From Adiantum capillus-veneris (lineage: Eukaryota > Streptophyta > Polypodiopsida > Polypodiales > Pteridaceae), in the NCBI GenBank assembly GCA_014529385.2, contig CM043960.1, positions 122,565,043 to 122,629,042 on the forward strand: 64,000 bases of DNA, written 5' to 3'. Below, in pieces: positions 28,322 through 39,957 of the stretch. A program made the position numbers and the translations under genes. Position 1 is the first letter of the stretch; each line of letters starts with the position of its first letter. Below the pieces are notes generated by a model that did no database searches, was not told the DNA's origin, and was given only the letters and a program-made list of their open reading frames with translations.

Positions 28322-29258
28322 TCACGTGACACGTCCAGATCTACGCACAATAGGTGGCTCAGGCTCAGCCACAACCTGTGGTTCCACTCTATCCTGTCCT
28401 TGCTCCTCTTGAGCCCTGACATTTTGTCTTGCACGTGCAGGTCCATCTTCTTGGAAGACAACTCTTCTAATCTCCTCAACCCTCTCTAGTTTAGAATGAT
28501 ATTTGGATTCATTAAAGTGAACATCATTGCTGCGGACAACCTTTCTGGATTCGGGATCCCAAAGTCTGTACCCCATCTCACCAGAATTACCATAGCCTAG
28601 AAAGATGCACGTTCTACTCTTTGGCTCAAGTTTGTTCCTAAATTCCTTTGGAACGTGAGTATATGCCTCACAGCCAAAGACTCTGAGATGCTTGTATGAG
28701 GGCATTTTGCCTGACCATACCATCTCTGGCACTGAATCCTTCTGCAAAACCTTGCTAGGAGATCTATTTACAAGATGAACAGCTGTTGATACAGCTTCAG
28801 CCCAAAACCCATTTGGCAGCTGTGCATTAGACAACATACTTCTGACCTTCTCTTGTATGGTCCTATTCATCCTCTCAGCAAAACCATTTTGAGGAGGATT
28901 GTAAGGAGCAGTAAGTTCACGTTTTATACCTTTTGACTCACAAAAGTCCTGAAAGGCCTTTGAAACATACTCTCCACCATTGTCAGTGCGTAAGCATTTA
29001 AGCTTCTTGCCACTCTGATTCTCCACAAGTGTCACAAACGTTTTGAAAACACTAAACGCTTCATCCTTGTGCTTGAGAAAGTAAACCCATACTTTCCTCG
29101 AGTAATCATCTATAAATGTCATAAAGTAAGAAGCTCCCCCTAGAGATAGGTTAGGCATAGGTCCACACAAATCACTATGAACAAGTGCCAACTGTGTATC
29201 TCTTCTACTGATTCTATGCTTATGTGGCTGCTGTGTTTTCTTACCATACAGACATGTT
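28322..29258 (-). pseudogene. Element E: integrase
   Basis: Follows the gag-protease frame by a one-base shift near 29258-29262. The integrase core acidic residues are seen in VHSDLCGPM, LRTDNGGEY and GFAERMNR, and the Copia C-terminal motif block (LRVFGCEAY, FLGYGNSGEMGY) is present. It ends in TGA at 28322-28324, which lies in frame with the RT region and probably replaced an arginine codon CGA. Confidence 0.92.
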
Positions 29259-30693
29259 CATAGAATTCAAAATCATTAAATGAAAATCCAGGCAAATAAC
29301 CAGAACGAGACATGATTTCCATTCCCTTCTTGGACATATGTCCTAACCGGCTATGCCACAAAGAAACGTTCGGCTGCTCGGTTACATTGATTACATTTTT
29401 AGAGACATTTGATACATAAATCATGTAAAGTCCTCCAGACTTTACTCCATGTGCTACTGTCATAGAACCCTTGGATATCTTCCACATGTTCTGTCCAAAA
29501 GTGGTGACGTAGCCAGCATCATCAAGTAAACCTGTGCTGATCAAGCTCTTTGTAATTGTGGGAACATGTCTCACATTCTTCAGCGTGAAAGAAGAGCCAT
29601 TCTGAAACTTCAATTGAACATCTCCAAAACCTAAGATCTCACATGTCTGCCCATTGCCTAGCCAAACATGATCTTTAGTGGTCACATAAGAGGTAAACCA
29701 CTCCTTGTTTGGAGACACATGAAGTGATGCCCCTGAGTCTATAATCCAGTCACTCAGTGCATTTCCATCAGATGCTGTAAGAAGAGCTGAGTCCATTGTA
29801 TTCTTCAAGAAGTAGATGTCTCCTGACACTAGACTGTCATTTTCTGCAAGAGTGTTTGTCACATTTATTTCTTGAATCTTCACTGAGGACTTGTTCTTCT
29901 CACCATGGTCTTCAGCTTTCTCTTTTCCTTTTTCTGCTTTCCATTCTCTGCAGTCTCTTTTCATGTGACCCTTCTTGCCACAATGGTAGCATTCTATGTC
30001 ACTCTTGCCTTTAGCACTGCGGGACTTGCTATGAGACTGATTCCTCTTTCCACCTTTGTACTTTTCTTTGGTCCTTCCCCTGACAACTAAGGCTGTTCCT
30101 TTGCCTTTGTCCATTGCCTTTTTATTGGTTTCTTTAGTAAGCAGACTTCCTTCTACACCTGCTATGTTCAAACCATCTGGAGGTGCAGAATTACTCAAAG
30201 CTGTGCGAAAAGTGTCCCAACTTTCCGGCAATGTGATCAACAGGAACATAGCTCTAATAGGTTCATCAAACTTGACACCTTGAGCTGACAAATGACTATA
30301 GATTGTGTTGAATTCATTCAAATGATTGGAAATAGGTGTCCCTTCTTTCATCTTCAAGTCAACAAGCTTCTTAAGCCAGTATACCTGTGAAGCTGCACTC
30401 TGCTTCTCATAAAGATCACTCAGCTTTAACCATGCTTGATAAGCCGACATCTCGTCTGCTACATTGAAGTAAACGCTTTCTGCCAAAGTCAGCATAATGG
30501 TAGAAAGTGCCAATTCATCCATTTCTCTCCATTCATCTTCGTCCATATCTTCTGGTTTTATCCCTTTGAGCTTTATAGGTTTTATCTGCTTCTTTTGTAC
30601 CAACACGTGCCAAATCTGCTTCTTCCACAATGGGAAATTGGTTCCATCCAGCTTCTTGATATTGTAAAGAGCAGTGTCCTGTGATCCAGCCAT
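29259..30693 (-). pseudogene. Element E: gag, zinc knuckle, protease, GAG-pre-integrase
   Basis: Begins MAGSQDTALYNIKKLDGTNF, with the UBN2-type gag region (residues ~1-200), a CCHC zinc knuckle CYHCGKKGHMKRDC (~235) and a protease with intact active site WIIDSGASLH (~318). The GAG-pre-integrase begins LWHSRLGHMSKKG (~445). The reading frame after about residue 478 is out of phase because of the one-base shift, so the true product would continue into the integrase. The start is supported by the usual Copia gag opening. Confidence 0.92.
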
Positions 30694-31489
30694 AGCTACA
30701 CTTCACAGTGGTTTACTTTCCTGGGAAAAATTCGATAGAGTTTCCCCTGTAAACTGACCTCTGAACCAATATCAACCTGTCAAATGAACCAAAAAGGCTT
30801 CAGATTCTGCATAAATTTTGGCAGAGTCTCCTTTGTAAAATGGCTCTGGTGTACTAAAAAACAGACCAAAAAATAGCTCAAGAAACACTGTCTCTCTGAC
30901 ACTGTAAGCTGCGAGTAAACCTATCTTGCACCTGTACTGTCTCTCACTGTCCTGTCACTGTCCTGTCACTGTCCTATAAGCATAGACTGCGACAATGCCT
31001 CAACGGCAGTAAAGCAAAGATGCAATCCCAACTGTCTAACTCACAGTCAATACATCCTAGCTACCTATCTAAGGGTGCTCGAGGGATCGCTCCAAGACCT
31101 GTATCACCGAAAGGATCTCAACATTCGAGAATCCCCCAGCTCAATAAAACCTCACTCGACCCTCAACAAAGGTTGCAGTAAATCTGACAGTACATGGACT
31201 TCCCACAAAGTCATACATCCACAAATTTCCCACTGTATGCTGTAACCGCTGCGGCGGTTGTTTGCTGCGTGACTCACAGCCAGCAAACCCTCAACAGACA
31301 TACATCATCTCTGACAATACATCCCATGTGGAAGTACCTGCAATGTCACGATGAAATCTGGAATATCAAGCAGCAAACACAAGCTACCTTATGATCCAGC
31401 CATAGCTACGCTTCACAGTAGTTTACTTTCCTGGGAAAAATTCGGCAGAGTTTCCCCTGTAAACTGACCTCTGAACCAATATCAACCTG
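30683..31489 (-). repeat. Duplicated leader/gag-start segment in element E
   Basis: About 98 bases at 30683-30780 recur at 31392-31489 with four or so differences. Both include the gag start (CATAGCTAC on the plus strand, with the MAGS codons beside it). The intervening leader (30781-31391) contains three partial echoes (CACTGTCCTGTCACTGTCC near 30945-30975), but no long open frame. Confidence 0.8.
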
Positions 31490-32075
31490 ATGAACTAGTG
31501 GATGTCGCCTACAGTCTGTGTGTAGATGCGCCCATGTCCTATGTGACACGCCTCCAAGAACTGTGAGGCGTCCTTCGATGTGTAGACAACCACAAATCAA
31601 CACTCTGGGAGTGTCGATATCCTCAGCACCTACAGTCGTAGCCCAAAAACCCCAAATTTGTAGAGTCGGATCTGCACCCGCTGAGACCACGTAGTCGAAA
31701 ATGGCCTGCGCAGACCTTTGTCGAAGCCGAACGGTGGCCGAGATGACCTCATAATAAAATTATGACAACGAGATTTGGGGTCGTGTCTTCGCCTGTCGAA
31801 TTTCACTCCAATCTGAGCTGGTGACTCTAGCCTCCTGCAGTGCTGCCCCGAGCCTTGATCTGAGCTCTGATACCAGTTGAAGGAGTACGAGTGGAAGTGC
31901 GACGCGAGAGAGAGTGCGAGAAGAAGAGCACGATGATATGGTGAACTCGCTCTACTGTAATGTGTAGAGCATAGTGAGTTCTTATTAGGTTTTTACAAAA
32001 AGAATATGTGTACATACCTGGCGGCCCGCCCACTTACCTGGGCGACCACATTGGGCTTTATACCCCAACAACAGC

Positions 32076-34308
32076 TGCCATTCATGAAATTTCACCTTAT
32101 GAGAGACTTTGTGGGATCAAGCCAACAGTTTCCTACATGAAAGTTTTTGGATGTGTTTGCTATGTTCATGTGCCAAATGAAGCAAGAAAGAAGATGGAGC
32201 CAAAGGCAGTGAAGTGTATATTCTTGGGCTACCCAGTTGAAAAGAAAGGTTACAAGTGCTATGATCCTACGACAAGACACGTTTATGTCAGTAGAGATGT
32301 CAAATTTTGTGAGCATGAACCATGGTATAAACCAAAGCCAGTGATGATAGAAGATGAGTATGAAGAGCAAGAGAATGTGCGTCATGTTGTTGATAAGCCA
32401 GGACCATCAACAAGAACTATTTCAGGACCACATATGGCAGAGGAGAGTACAGGAAGTGTCAACCCATGGAGCGATCGTTTGCGAGATAAGAAGCAAGACG
32501 AGAAAGGCAAGAAGAAAGTGGTTGAAGAGAGTTCTGGAGATGAAAGCCTCGATGAAAAGCATGGTTTACCACATTTGAGGACACCTGGCAGTAAGCATAT
32601 TGAGAAATATGTACCCCCATATGCAAGAGTTGAAGAGAAGAGTGCACCACAGTTGAGAAGATCAAAGAGGGTGCGTTATCCAGTTGATAGATTGACATAC
32701 AACGGTTACATGCGTACACATTATGCATACATGGTTTCACGTGTGCAACATAAAGAGCCTACATGTTTTCAAGAGGCAATTGGAAAATCAGAATGGGAGT
32801 CAGCTATGGATGATGAGATGGATGCTCTTGTGAAGAATGACACTTGGGATTTGGTTCGCTTGCCAAGTGGAAAGAAAGAAATTGGTTCAAAATGGGTATA
32901 CAAAGTCAAGTGCAAGTCAGATGGTAGTGTGGAAAGATACAAAGCGAGGCTTGTTGCTAAAGGTTATGCACAAACAAAAGGTCTTGATTATGATGAGACA
33001 TTTAGTCCAGTTGCAAAGATGACAACAGTTAGATTGGTGATAGCAATGGCAAGTATGTTCGGTTGGAAGTTACGGCAAATGGATGTGGATAATTCATTCT
33101 TGAATGGTGACTTGGAAGAAGAAGTTTATATGATACAGCCAGAGGGTTATCAACATCCAGAGTTTCCATATTATGTGTGTAAGTTGAAGAAAGCATTGTA
33201 TGGTTTGAAGCAAGCATCTAGAGCTTGGTGTGAAAAGATAACCAGATTCTTGAAGAAGATTGGATTTAAACAATCTACTGCTGATCACTCATTATTTTTG
33301 AAGCATGTTGATGGAGAGATCGTCGTTATTGTTATCTATGTTGATGACTTGATTCTCACTGGAAGTCATGCTGAGCAAATTTTGCATGTCAAGAAGAGTT
33401 TGTTGAGAGAATTCAACATGAAGGACCTTGGTGAGTTGAGATATTTCTTGGGAATTGAAATTTTCAATACTTTATCAGGAATTTGGATGATACAAAGACA
33501 ATACGTGTTGGATATGCTTGAGAAGTATGGAATGACAGCGTGCAAACCGGTTGATACACCTCTTGATCAAAATGTGAAGTTATTTGATGATGGAAATTAC
33601 ATTGAGGATGTCACTATGTATCACAAGATGGTTGGAAGCCTTATTTACTTGACAATAACAAGGCCAGATTTGAGTTATGCAGTGGGTGTTGTGAGTCAAT
33701 TCATGCAAAATCCATGTAAAACTCATCTTGATGCAGTGAGACGGATTATGAGATATGTGAAAGCCACTGTCAGTTATGGAATGTTTTATGAAAAGAATGG
33801 GAAGCTTTGTCTTTATGGTTACACAGATGCAGATTGGGCAGGAGATTTTATGGATAGAAGATCTACAAGTGGTTATGCATTTTCCATTGGCAATGGCATG
33901 ATAAGTTGGAGTAGCAAGAAGCAATCAACTGTAGCATTATCAAGTACAGAAGCTGAATATCGTGGAGCAGCTTTGGCAGCATGTGAAGAGTCATGGTTGA
34001 GAGTGCTTATGGTAGAATTTGGTTTTGACTATCTTGACAGTGTCATTATATATTGTGACAATATTAGCAGCATCATGTTGGCAAAGAATCCAGTCTACCA
34101 TGCTCGCACTAAACACATTGAGGTACATTATCACTTCATTAGAGAAAAAGTTTTGGCAAATGAGATTGATTTGGTGTATGTGAAGACAAATGATCAAGTT
34201 GCGGATATATTCCCAAAAGCTCTTGGAAAGGAGAAGTTTTGCTACTTTTGTGAAGCATTGGGAATCCATCATATGCAAGCTCACTCTGAGCTTGAGGGGG
34301 AGTGTTAA
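32076..34308 (+). pseudogene. Element D: integrase end, reverse transcriptase, RNase H
   Basis: Resumes the frame interrupted by element E. The integrase C-terminal block (YMKVFGCVCYVHVP, IFLGYPVEKKGYKC) is followed by RT (GSKWVYKVK, YKARLVAKGYAQTKGLDY, RQMDVDNSFLNGDL, IYVDDLILTG) and RNase H (STEAEYRGAALAACEE, CDNISSIMLAKNP, HIEVHYHFIRE). It is uninterrupted to the stop just inside the 3' LTR at 34306-34308. With gag missing, it could only act in trans if expressed, and the 5' half is separated by 5.6 kb. Confidence 0.9.
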
Positions 34309-35334
34309 AGAATATGATGTTAAAGAATATGTCCATTGTGCTATGGGCGGCTGGACACTGACTATACTATGTTGTAAAGATACTTTGGATAATAGTTCAA
34401 AAGAGAAGAAGAGAAGAGCAGCACGTTGAATCGCTGCTGCAGGGTAACGATTGTGTGTGTGTGTGTCTCGATGTGTGTTGGTGTGTGTGTGTATTCTTCT
34501 TTCCTACCTTGTCCATCACCTGCGCACTCTACAGCGCGGTCACTCCGTTGATGTACGTTGAGTGCGGATTGCCATTGTATGTGAAAATGTGGAGCCATTT
34601 TGGCATTTCTACTCATTGGCATTGAGTAGTGTTATGTTTATGGTAGAGATTGTACTTGAGTTTTTGCTCAGTTTTCAAGGGAAACTCTGCCGGATTTTTC
34701 CCAGATTCTCGCCATAGTTTGTGATCGAGTGTTTACTCTCACTTTGACAGGTTTTGTTAGTTTGGACACAGTTTTGTGTTTTTGTATCCACTCTCGCAAG
34801 AGTGAGGAGTTGAGTATCTTTCTTTGCTTGAGACAGTGGTTTGCTCTCGGGTGGGAGAGTCTTGTGATCTCGAGCATTGTTTGCCATAGTTTTGTAGAGC
34901 TTATGCATGTATATTGAGTGTAGTTTGATGCGCATTGAGTGCTCATTGTATTGAGCTTGCAGGACAATGGTTATTTTGTGTTGATAGCCATTGTACGTCG
35001 AAACTCTGGCGAAATTTTTCCAGGAGTTTTATGCGTATCATTTATGCGATCTAGGTAGAGATTGTGGGCTGCACTTAGCATTTGAGTGCGGTGTTCTCTG
35101 CAGGTGGGAGATTTGTGCGTGTGTATGCATCGATACCCCACAGTGTGGGCTTGGTGATTAGCTCATAGATTGCAGTGTGATACTAGAGCATGCGAGGCTT
35201 GTATTGACATTGCGGGAGCTCTATTTTGGAGTGTGTCTCACAGGTTTTACATTGTGTTTCTGGCCATATTTGAAGACAGTTTCCAGGTGTTGTTGGTGAG
35301 GTGGTTTTGGTTTCTAGTTTGCTACATTGTGCTC

Positions 35335-36327
35335 ATGGCAAAGACAAGTGATCGCTCAGATTATGATCTCTCTGAAATGTGCATGTTTGATGGGTCAGAC
35401 TTTGCAGCATGGAGAGAGTGTATGCTTGATGCACTGACACAGCGAGGGTTGCATTGACCATTGAGTGGTGATGCAGGTAGACCTTCAAACATGTCTGACG
35501 ATCAGTGGCAAGAGCTAGAGGAGATGTCACTATCTACACTCTCTTTGCACCTTGCGGAATCTGTATATGCTCTTGTTATGTATGAGACTACTTCGAGAGC
35601 ACTTTGGCGCAGATTACATGATATGTATGATAGATCTGAGTCATCACGGACTCGTGTGAGACATGTACATTCACGAGCACGTCGACAGGTGACATGTTGG
35701 TATTGTGGTCATTCTGGACACGTTAGATGGTGCTGTTTTCGTCGTATGCGACATCATAGGAGACATGGCAGTCTCAGAGATGTATGTAGTGATGCCATGG
35801 ACTCAGTTGCTTTGACAGTTGAGGCAGATGTAGTGTTGGAGTATACTAGTGACGGGGATGTTACTTTTACCTCGAGCTATGCACGAGATGCTATACATGT
35901 GGATAGTGCACTCCCTTCGTAGTGGTTGCTAGACGCAGATGCTATGTTTCATGTCACGCGGCATCGTGAATGGTTTTGTAGCTATTCTAGCGGGATGCTT
36001 GGCAGTGTACGTTTGACCGATGGATCGGTGCATGCGATAGCAGGTGCAGGAGATGTGAGACTTTCATTACCGAGTGGTGCATCTTACTTGTTACAACATG
36101 TGCGCTATGTACCAGATTTGACAATGAGTTTGATTTTGATTGGTCAGCTTAGAGATTGTGGATGTCAGATTTCGCTACGAGAGCGAGATTTTGTAATGCA
36201 TTTGGGTTCGCTAGTGATTGCGAGAGGTGCCAGGAGTGGTACAGGTTACCCATTGCATGTGGATCACGGGAGAGACGGTGTTGTCTCTGTGATCATGCAG
36301 CCAGGTAGAGAGCGAGAGAGCAGGTAA
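35335..36327 (+). pseudogene. Element C: gag, zinc knuckle and degenerate protease
   Basis: Starts MAKTSDRSDYDLSEMCMFDG with the usual Copia gag opening (DFAAWRECM). In-frame stops fall at 35455-35457 (TGA) and 35920-35922 (TAG). The zinc knuckle is CWYCGHSGHVRWCC. The protease active-site triad, normally D-S/T-G, reads D-A-D (WLLDADAMFH), so the protease would be inactive even if translated. The later part resembles the region before GAG-pre-integrase (LLQHVRYVPDLTMSLILIGQ). Confidence 0.85.
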
Positions 36328-37050
36328 GTCTCTTTTGCTTGTGGGTTGTAGGATGCTTTGCATGGAGTGCAGAGCAGTGACCTTGTTGTGTAGGTTGCAT
36401 CTACGGATGCACAGGTAGAGCGGGACAGCTCTAGTGAGTCACAGCAGGATGAGTCATCAGAGGTGATGACAGAGATGACTCACATGGATGCTGAGATGTT
36501 GGCTATTGTGGAGTCATTTCTTGATATGCTTATGCCCGAGCTTGATGCAGATTCAGGACAGATGGATACTCTTGGTACACATGTGATATGTGGTGGGCAC
36601 GAGGAGTCACTCCAGAGCTCGGAGTCAGAGTGCCATGGTCTCTATGATAGGGGATAGGATTGCCATGAGTTGAGTTCTGAGTTGGAGGTGGCAGAGGTTG
36701 CCAGGGTTGCATCAACATTCGGTGTCCTCATGTACGAGATGCTGATCTCGAGGCCCGACATAGCAGCTGCAGTGGGAGCATTTGCAGCAGGGTTGATTAG
36801 TTGTTCGATGACTGATATCGGCATAGAGCATAGGGGAGGTTTGCAGGTATTGGACAAATACTTGCAGGAGTGCATGAGCTCTTGTAGACTCTTTGCAGAG
36901 CTTGGAGCTAGCTCTGTGTGGCTTTCGCAGCGGGATGTTTGTCTATTAGTAGAGCCGGATGCACTAGCTCATCGAGAGTCAGTGGGCATAGGTTGAGAGA
37001 ATATCTCACCTTCTATTAGTTGTACACTAGTAGATCTTGCTTAAAGGCAC
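36328..37050 (+). pseudogene. Element C: collapsed pol region
   Basis: Integrase and most of the reverse transcriptase are gone. A short block at 36700-36790 (FGVLMYEMLISRPDIAAAVG) matches the end of Copia RT, normally GxLMYxxxxTRPDIxxAVG. The following frame to 36996 is a drifted RNase H region. The polypurine tract and 3' LTR follow directly. Confidence 0.7.
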
Positions 37051-37269
37051 ATTGGCCTTTAAGTGGGAGTTTGTTGGGGTTAAGGCCTATGTGCCTTGAC
37101 CGGTCGCCCAGGTCATGGGCGCCCGCCCACTGTTACCCTATACTTATAGTGAGTATACTGTATAGGGGGAGCTGCCACTTCACAGTCTCCCCACCCACAT
37201 CGTGTGTGTGTGTCTCCTTCTCTCTCTCTCACTCTCCGTCTGTGGTGCTCCCCGATCCCCTTCAGATTG

Positions 37270-37383
37270 ATGATGGTGGAGCAAGATGAGCTGTCTGTGG
37301 AGCAAGTAATGTTGGTGAGGGATGAGGAGACTTGTGACGCGGCGAGTCTCATATCTCTTTTTGCTGTTGCTGATCATGAATGA
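37270..37383 (+). pseudogene. Tail of the Gypsy pol, right side of the nest
   Basis: Removing element C and one GATTG copy continues the integrase C-terminal frame of 24030-24281 to a stop at 37381-37383. Stop and purine-rich GGCTAGGGGATGGG follow, as expected just before a 3' LTR. Confidence 0.75.
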
Positions 37384-37411
37384 TCTAGCAGGCTAGGGGA
37401 TGGGCAAATTA

Positions 37412-38572
37412 TGTTAGGAGTTTTTTGGAAAAAGTGATTGCGCATATGTGCATACCAATGCATGGTGCATCGAATAAAGAATTGCCCATTTTCCAAAGCC
37501 AGGTGGTTACGTGGGGCCCACATGTGTACATGTAGGACATTATGTACACGTAGGACAATATGTACATAGTGCATCGATTTTCAGTATCATCAGTACCAGT
37601 GTGTTTTTTCTATAATAATGAGGAGTTAGTAGCATGTAAAAATTCTCAAGGAATCTATCCACGGGCCGACGACATGAGGTAAGCAGGTGCATCAGATGGC
37701 ATCAAGTGGCGTCAGGAGGTCGAATGGGGTCAAGACTTGCATGTGGATAAGTACTGACACAACGTGGGTGTTTTATTGTGATAATTATGCAAAAAGGTCA
37801 TCATGAGGACCATCTTTTGGGGTCCACTTCACGTGATTGCGGGATGCATTATTGGAAAAAGTTGAGTGCCAGGTGTGCGGATGGATGTAGCAGGGTGACA
37901 ACTATGCACTACGAGGCCACTTTTTGGCATGTTCGGAGTCCGTTTGAGGTCAACTAAAAGACCAAAGGTGCCCAAGTAATAAATCTAAGTATGGGAACTG
38001 AAAAACTTGAGAGAAGACCAGAAAAAACATGGAGAGAAGAGGAAGAACAGTCACAACTGAGTTTTTGCTATTTTCGGAGCTTGTTTTGGCCATAAACTGC
38101 TCATCAGAGGTCGGATTTGAGCACTTTGACATTGTAGACTGGGGTTTTGGGCCATTCCAGACGCGATGGCGCTGTCCATTTTGTCAAATTCCTCACTGTT
38201 TTTATGCTATTTTGGCTGTGTAAGTTTCTCCTATGAGTGAAGCTTCTGCCCCAATTTGTGATTGTTTCTGGCATATTTTACCCATATTGTGTGAGCTATT
38301 TGCCCCATTGGTGTTGGCCCAAGCTCAATTGTATCTAAACATAAAAAATTATCCTCTTTTGAGGTGAGTTTTTTGGGTTTGTGTGTGTGTGTGTCTCTCT
38401 GTGTGGAGGGGGTACATGGATAGTCTCTCTCCTCTCACTCCATCGGTGTGTTCCTTGTCTTGGCCAGGTGGGTTGTAAGCCGAGTGGTGTTCCATAATTT
38501 GTGTGTGTATCATCCCAAGAGTGTGTATTGGGTGATTATAGAGGCGTTGTGTGTGTTTCCATCCCGCTCACA
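37412..38572 (+). mobile_element. Probable Gypsy 3' LTR
   Basis: Starts TGTTAGGAG just after the purine-rich tract and ends at CTCACA, where sequence homologous to the repeat at 15690 begins (TTTTCCATGACCTAT). Length is ~1.16 kb. The 5' LTR is not in the window, so the limits rest on position and TG/CA ends only. There is a TG run near 38384-38395. Confidence 0.55.
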
Positions 38573-38613
38573 ATGTTTTCCATGACCTATATCCTGACTT
38601 TGCGTGGCTTGAG

Positions 38614-39957
38614 TTAACACTAGAATGGTAACCTAACAGGACATAAAAGTGTCCTTTTAGGGTTTTGGGAAAAAATTCCAAAACCATAGTAAATCCACTC
38701 ATTTTGAAAAATCCTTTCATGAGCTTATAGTTCAATAACTACTACATATGGAAAAAATGAGAAACTTGTAATTTTTCTCATCCCTTGGTCACTACAAGCC
38801 TTCAAAGTTGATGGACCAGTGCATTTTGCCCAAAACAGCAATTTCTTACGGTTGATTGTATATAAATAAGAGTGGAGATTTTTGCAGGACATGAGATAAA
38901 ATGCCCCGTTAACTTCAATGGGTTGGTGACCAAAACATATGGTTGCTTTTACCTCACTAATTTTTTTTTGGGCAAAAAAAATAGGTACAAAAAAGTTGCA
39001 TTTTTGCCATTCTGCGGACCTATCATCAAAGTTTCTATAGTCACACTCAATACAAATACTATATACATGTTTTCTTAGTTCCCTTTGGGCCTCTGGATTC
39101 AAAAGGAGCCATGGAGCATGTCAAAAGGATAATGGATCTCTTACAATTGGAACCTTGGGGGCAATGATAAAGTGCTAAATACAGCAAACATGAAAAAACT
39201 GGGTTTAGCATTATGACCTCTAGAAACCCATAGAAACTACTCAATATCTAGCCAAGTTTGTAGTCTATGATTAGATATGGTTACAACCTACAAAATACAC
39301 ACAATTGGCCTAAGAAACTAGCAATATTTAGAAAGTTATACTTGCTACTCTAAAATGTATCTTATTCTTCAGCAATCAAAAAACTCAACCATCATCATAT
39401 ACTATGCTATATAGATTAGGTCCCCCAAAACTCAAGGAATATTAGATTTATGTTATAAATTACACTTACATAATCAAAATTGAATTTGAATATCAAGAAA
39501 GCCACCAAAAAAATCATAAAAGTACTAATTTTGGCCAAAAAACAGGATTATGCAATTCTTGTAAATTGGTCATAACTTTCAATTTTAACACTTAGCTCTC
39601 CCTACAAGCATCAAAACATGTTGAGAACTATGAAGGCCTAACCTCTAGCCATCTAAACCTCACAAACATGAAGTTTAGAGTGGTATAGTTGCCAAAAATT
39701 GAAAAAAAGCCAAAAACAGGACCCGTTTTTTCACACAGTTTAGGTTCAAAAATGTTGTGCAAGAGTAAGGTTAATGGTGAGATCGATACTAAAAAAAAAA
39801 TGCTAAGTTTTTTTCAGCTCATAAGGCAATTTTGTGGATATATAGCACCTAGAAATTCATTTTCATACTCTTCAAATAATTCAAGCAAAATGGTCACATA
39901 ACAGGACACAAAAGTGTCCAAAGACATAAAAGTGTCCTGCTACCATTCTAGTGTTAA
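38614..39957. mobile_element. Non-autonomous piggyBac-like transposon, copy 2
   Basis: Body 38618-39953 (1336 bases) sits between TTAA at 38614-38617 and 39954-39957. The terminal inverted repeat CACTAGAATGGTA is perfect over 13 bases. Subterminal palindromes are GGACATAAAAGTGTCC on the left, and GGACACAAAAGTGTCC and AGACATAAAAGTGTCC on the right. The homologous segment near 15730-15750 lacks the insert. The interior has no long open frame and no transposase, so movement would need an enzyme from elsewhere. By comparison with copy 1, the ends are conserved while the interiors have diverged beyond easy alignment. Confidence 0.78.

Larger units (their letters stand above)
26432..32070 (-). mobile_element. 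Copia element E, nearly complete, minus strand
   Basis: LTRs are 26432-26624 (3' LTR) and 31878-32070 (5' LTR), both 193 bp, with TGAAGG and CCCAACA ends on the plus strand, differing at three positions. The target duplication ACAGC is at 26427-26431 and 32071-32075. The primer site (minus strand TGGTATCAGAGC) lies within 31862-31875, and the polypurine tract (AAGTGGGAGG, minus) beside 26625. The element is 5,639 bp and carries gag, protease, integrase, reverse transcriptase and RNase H in Copia order, broken only by one frameshift and two TGA stops. It lies in the integrase gene of element D. Confidence 0.95.
25317..34538 (+). mobile_element. Copia element D with 5-bp target duplication, hosting E
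   Basis: The 3' LTR is 34303-34533 (231 bp, TGTTAAAG...CTCTACA). The 5' LTR starts at 25322 and matches only to 25510, where a deletion removes its last ~40 bases, the primer site, gag and the protease active site. The target duplication GCGCG is at 25317-25321 and 34534-34538. The polypurine tract is CTTGAGGGGGAG before 34303. The shared LTR parts differ by four substitutions and a GT indel. It inserted in the leader of element C. D cannot make a complete gag-pol, although its reverse transcriptase half looks intact. Confidence 0.92.
24277..37269 (+). mobile_element. Copia element C with 5-bp target duplication, hosting D and E
   Basis: LTRs lie at 24282-24473 (192 bp) and 37072-37264 (193 bp), both starting TGTTGGGG and ending CCTTCA. 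The target duplication GATTG is at 24277-24281 and 37265-37269. The primer site TGGTATCAGAAC is at 24476-24487 and the polypurine tract (TTTAAGTGGGAG) just before 37072. The LTRs differ by about four or five substitutions and one indel. Without D the element is only ~3.8 kb and lacks integrase and most of reverse transcriptase, so it is non-autonomous or deleted. It inserted into the integrase end of the Gypsy remnant. Confidence 0.93.

Noticed and set aside
32092-34284. Minus-strand frames opposite the element D RT
   Set aside because: Antisense shadows of a strongly coding plus strand.
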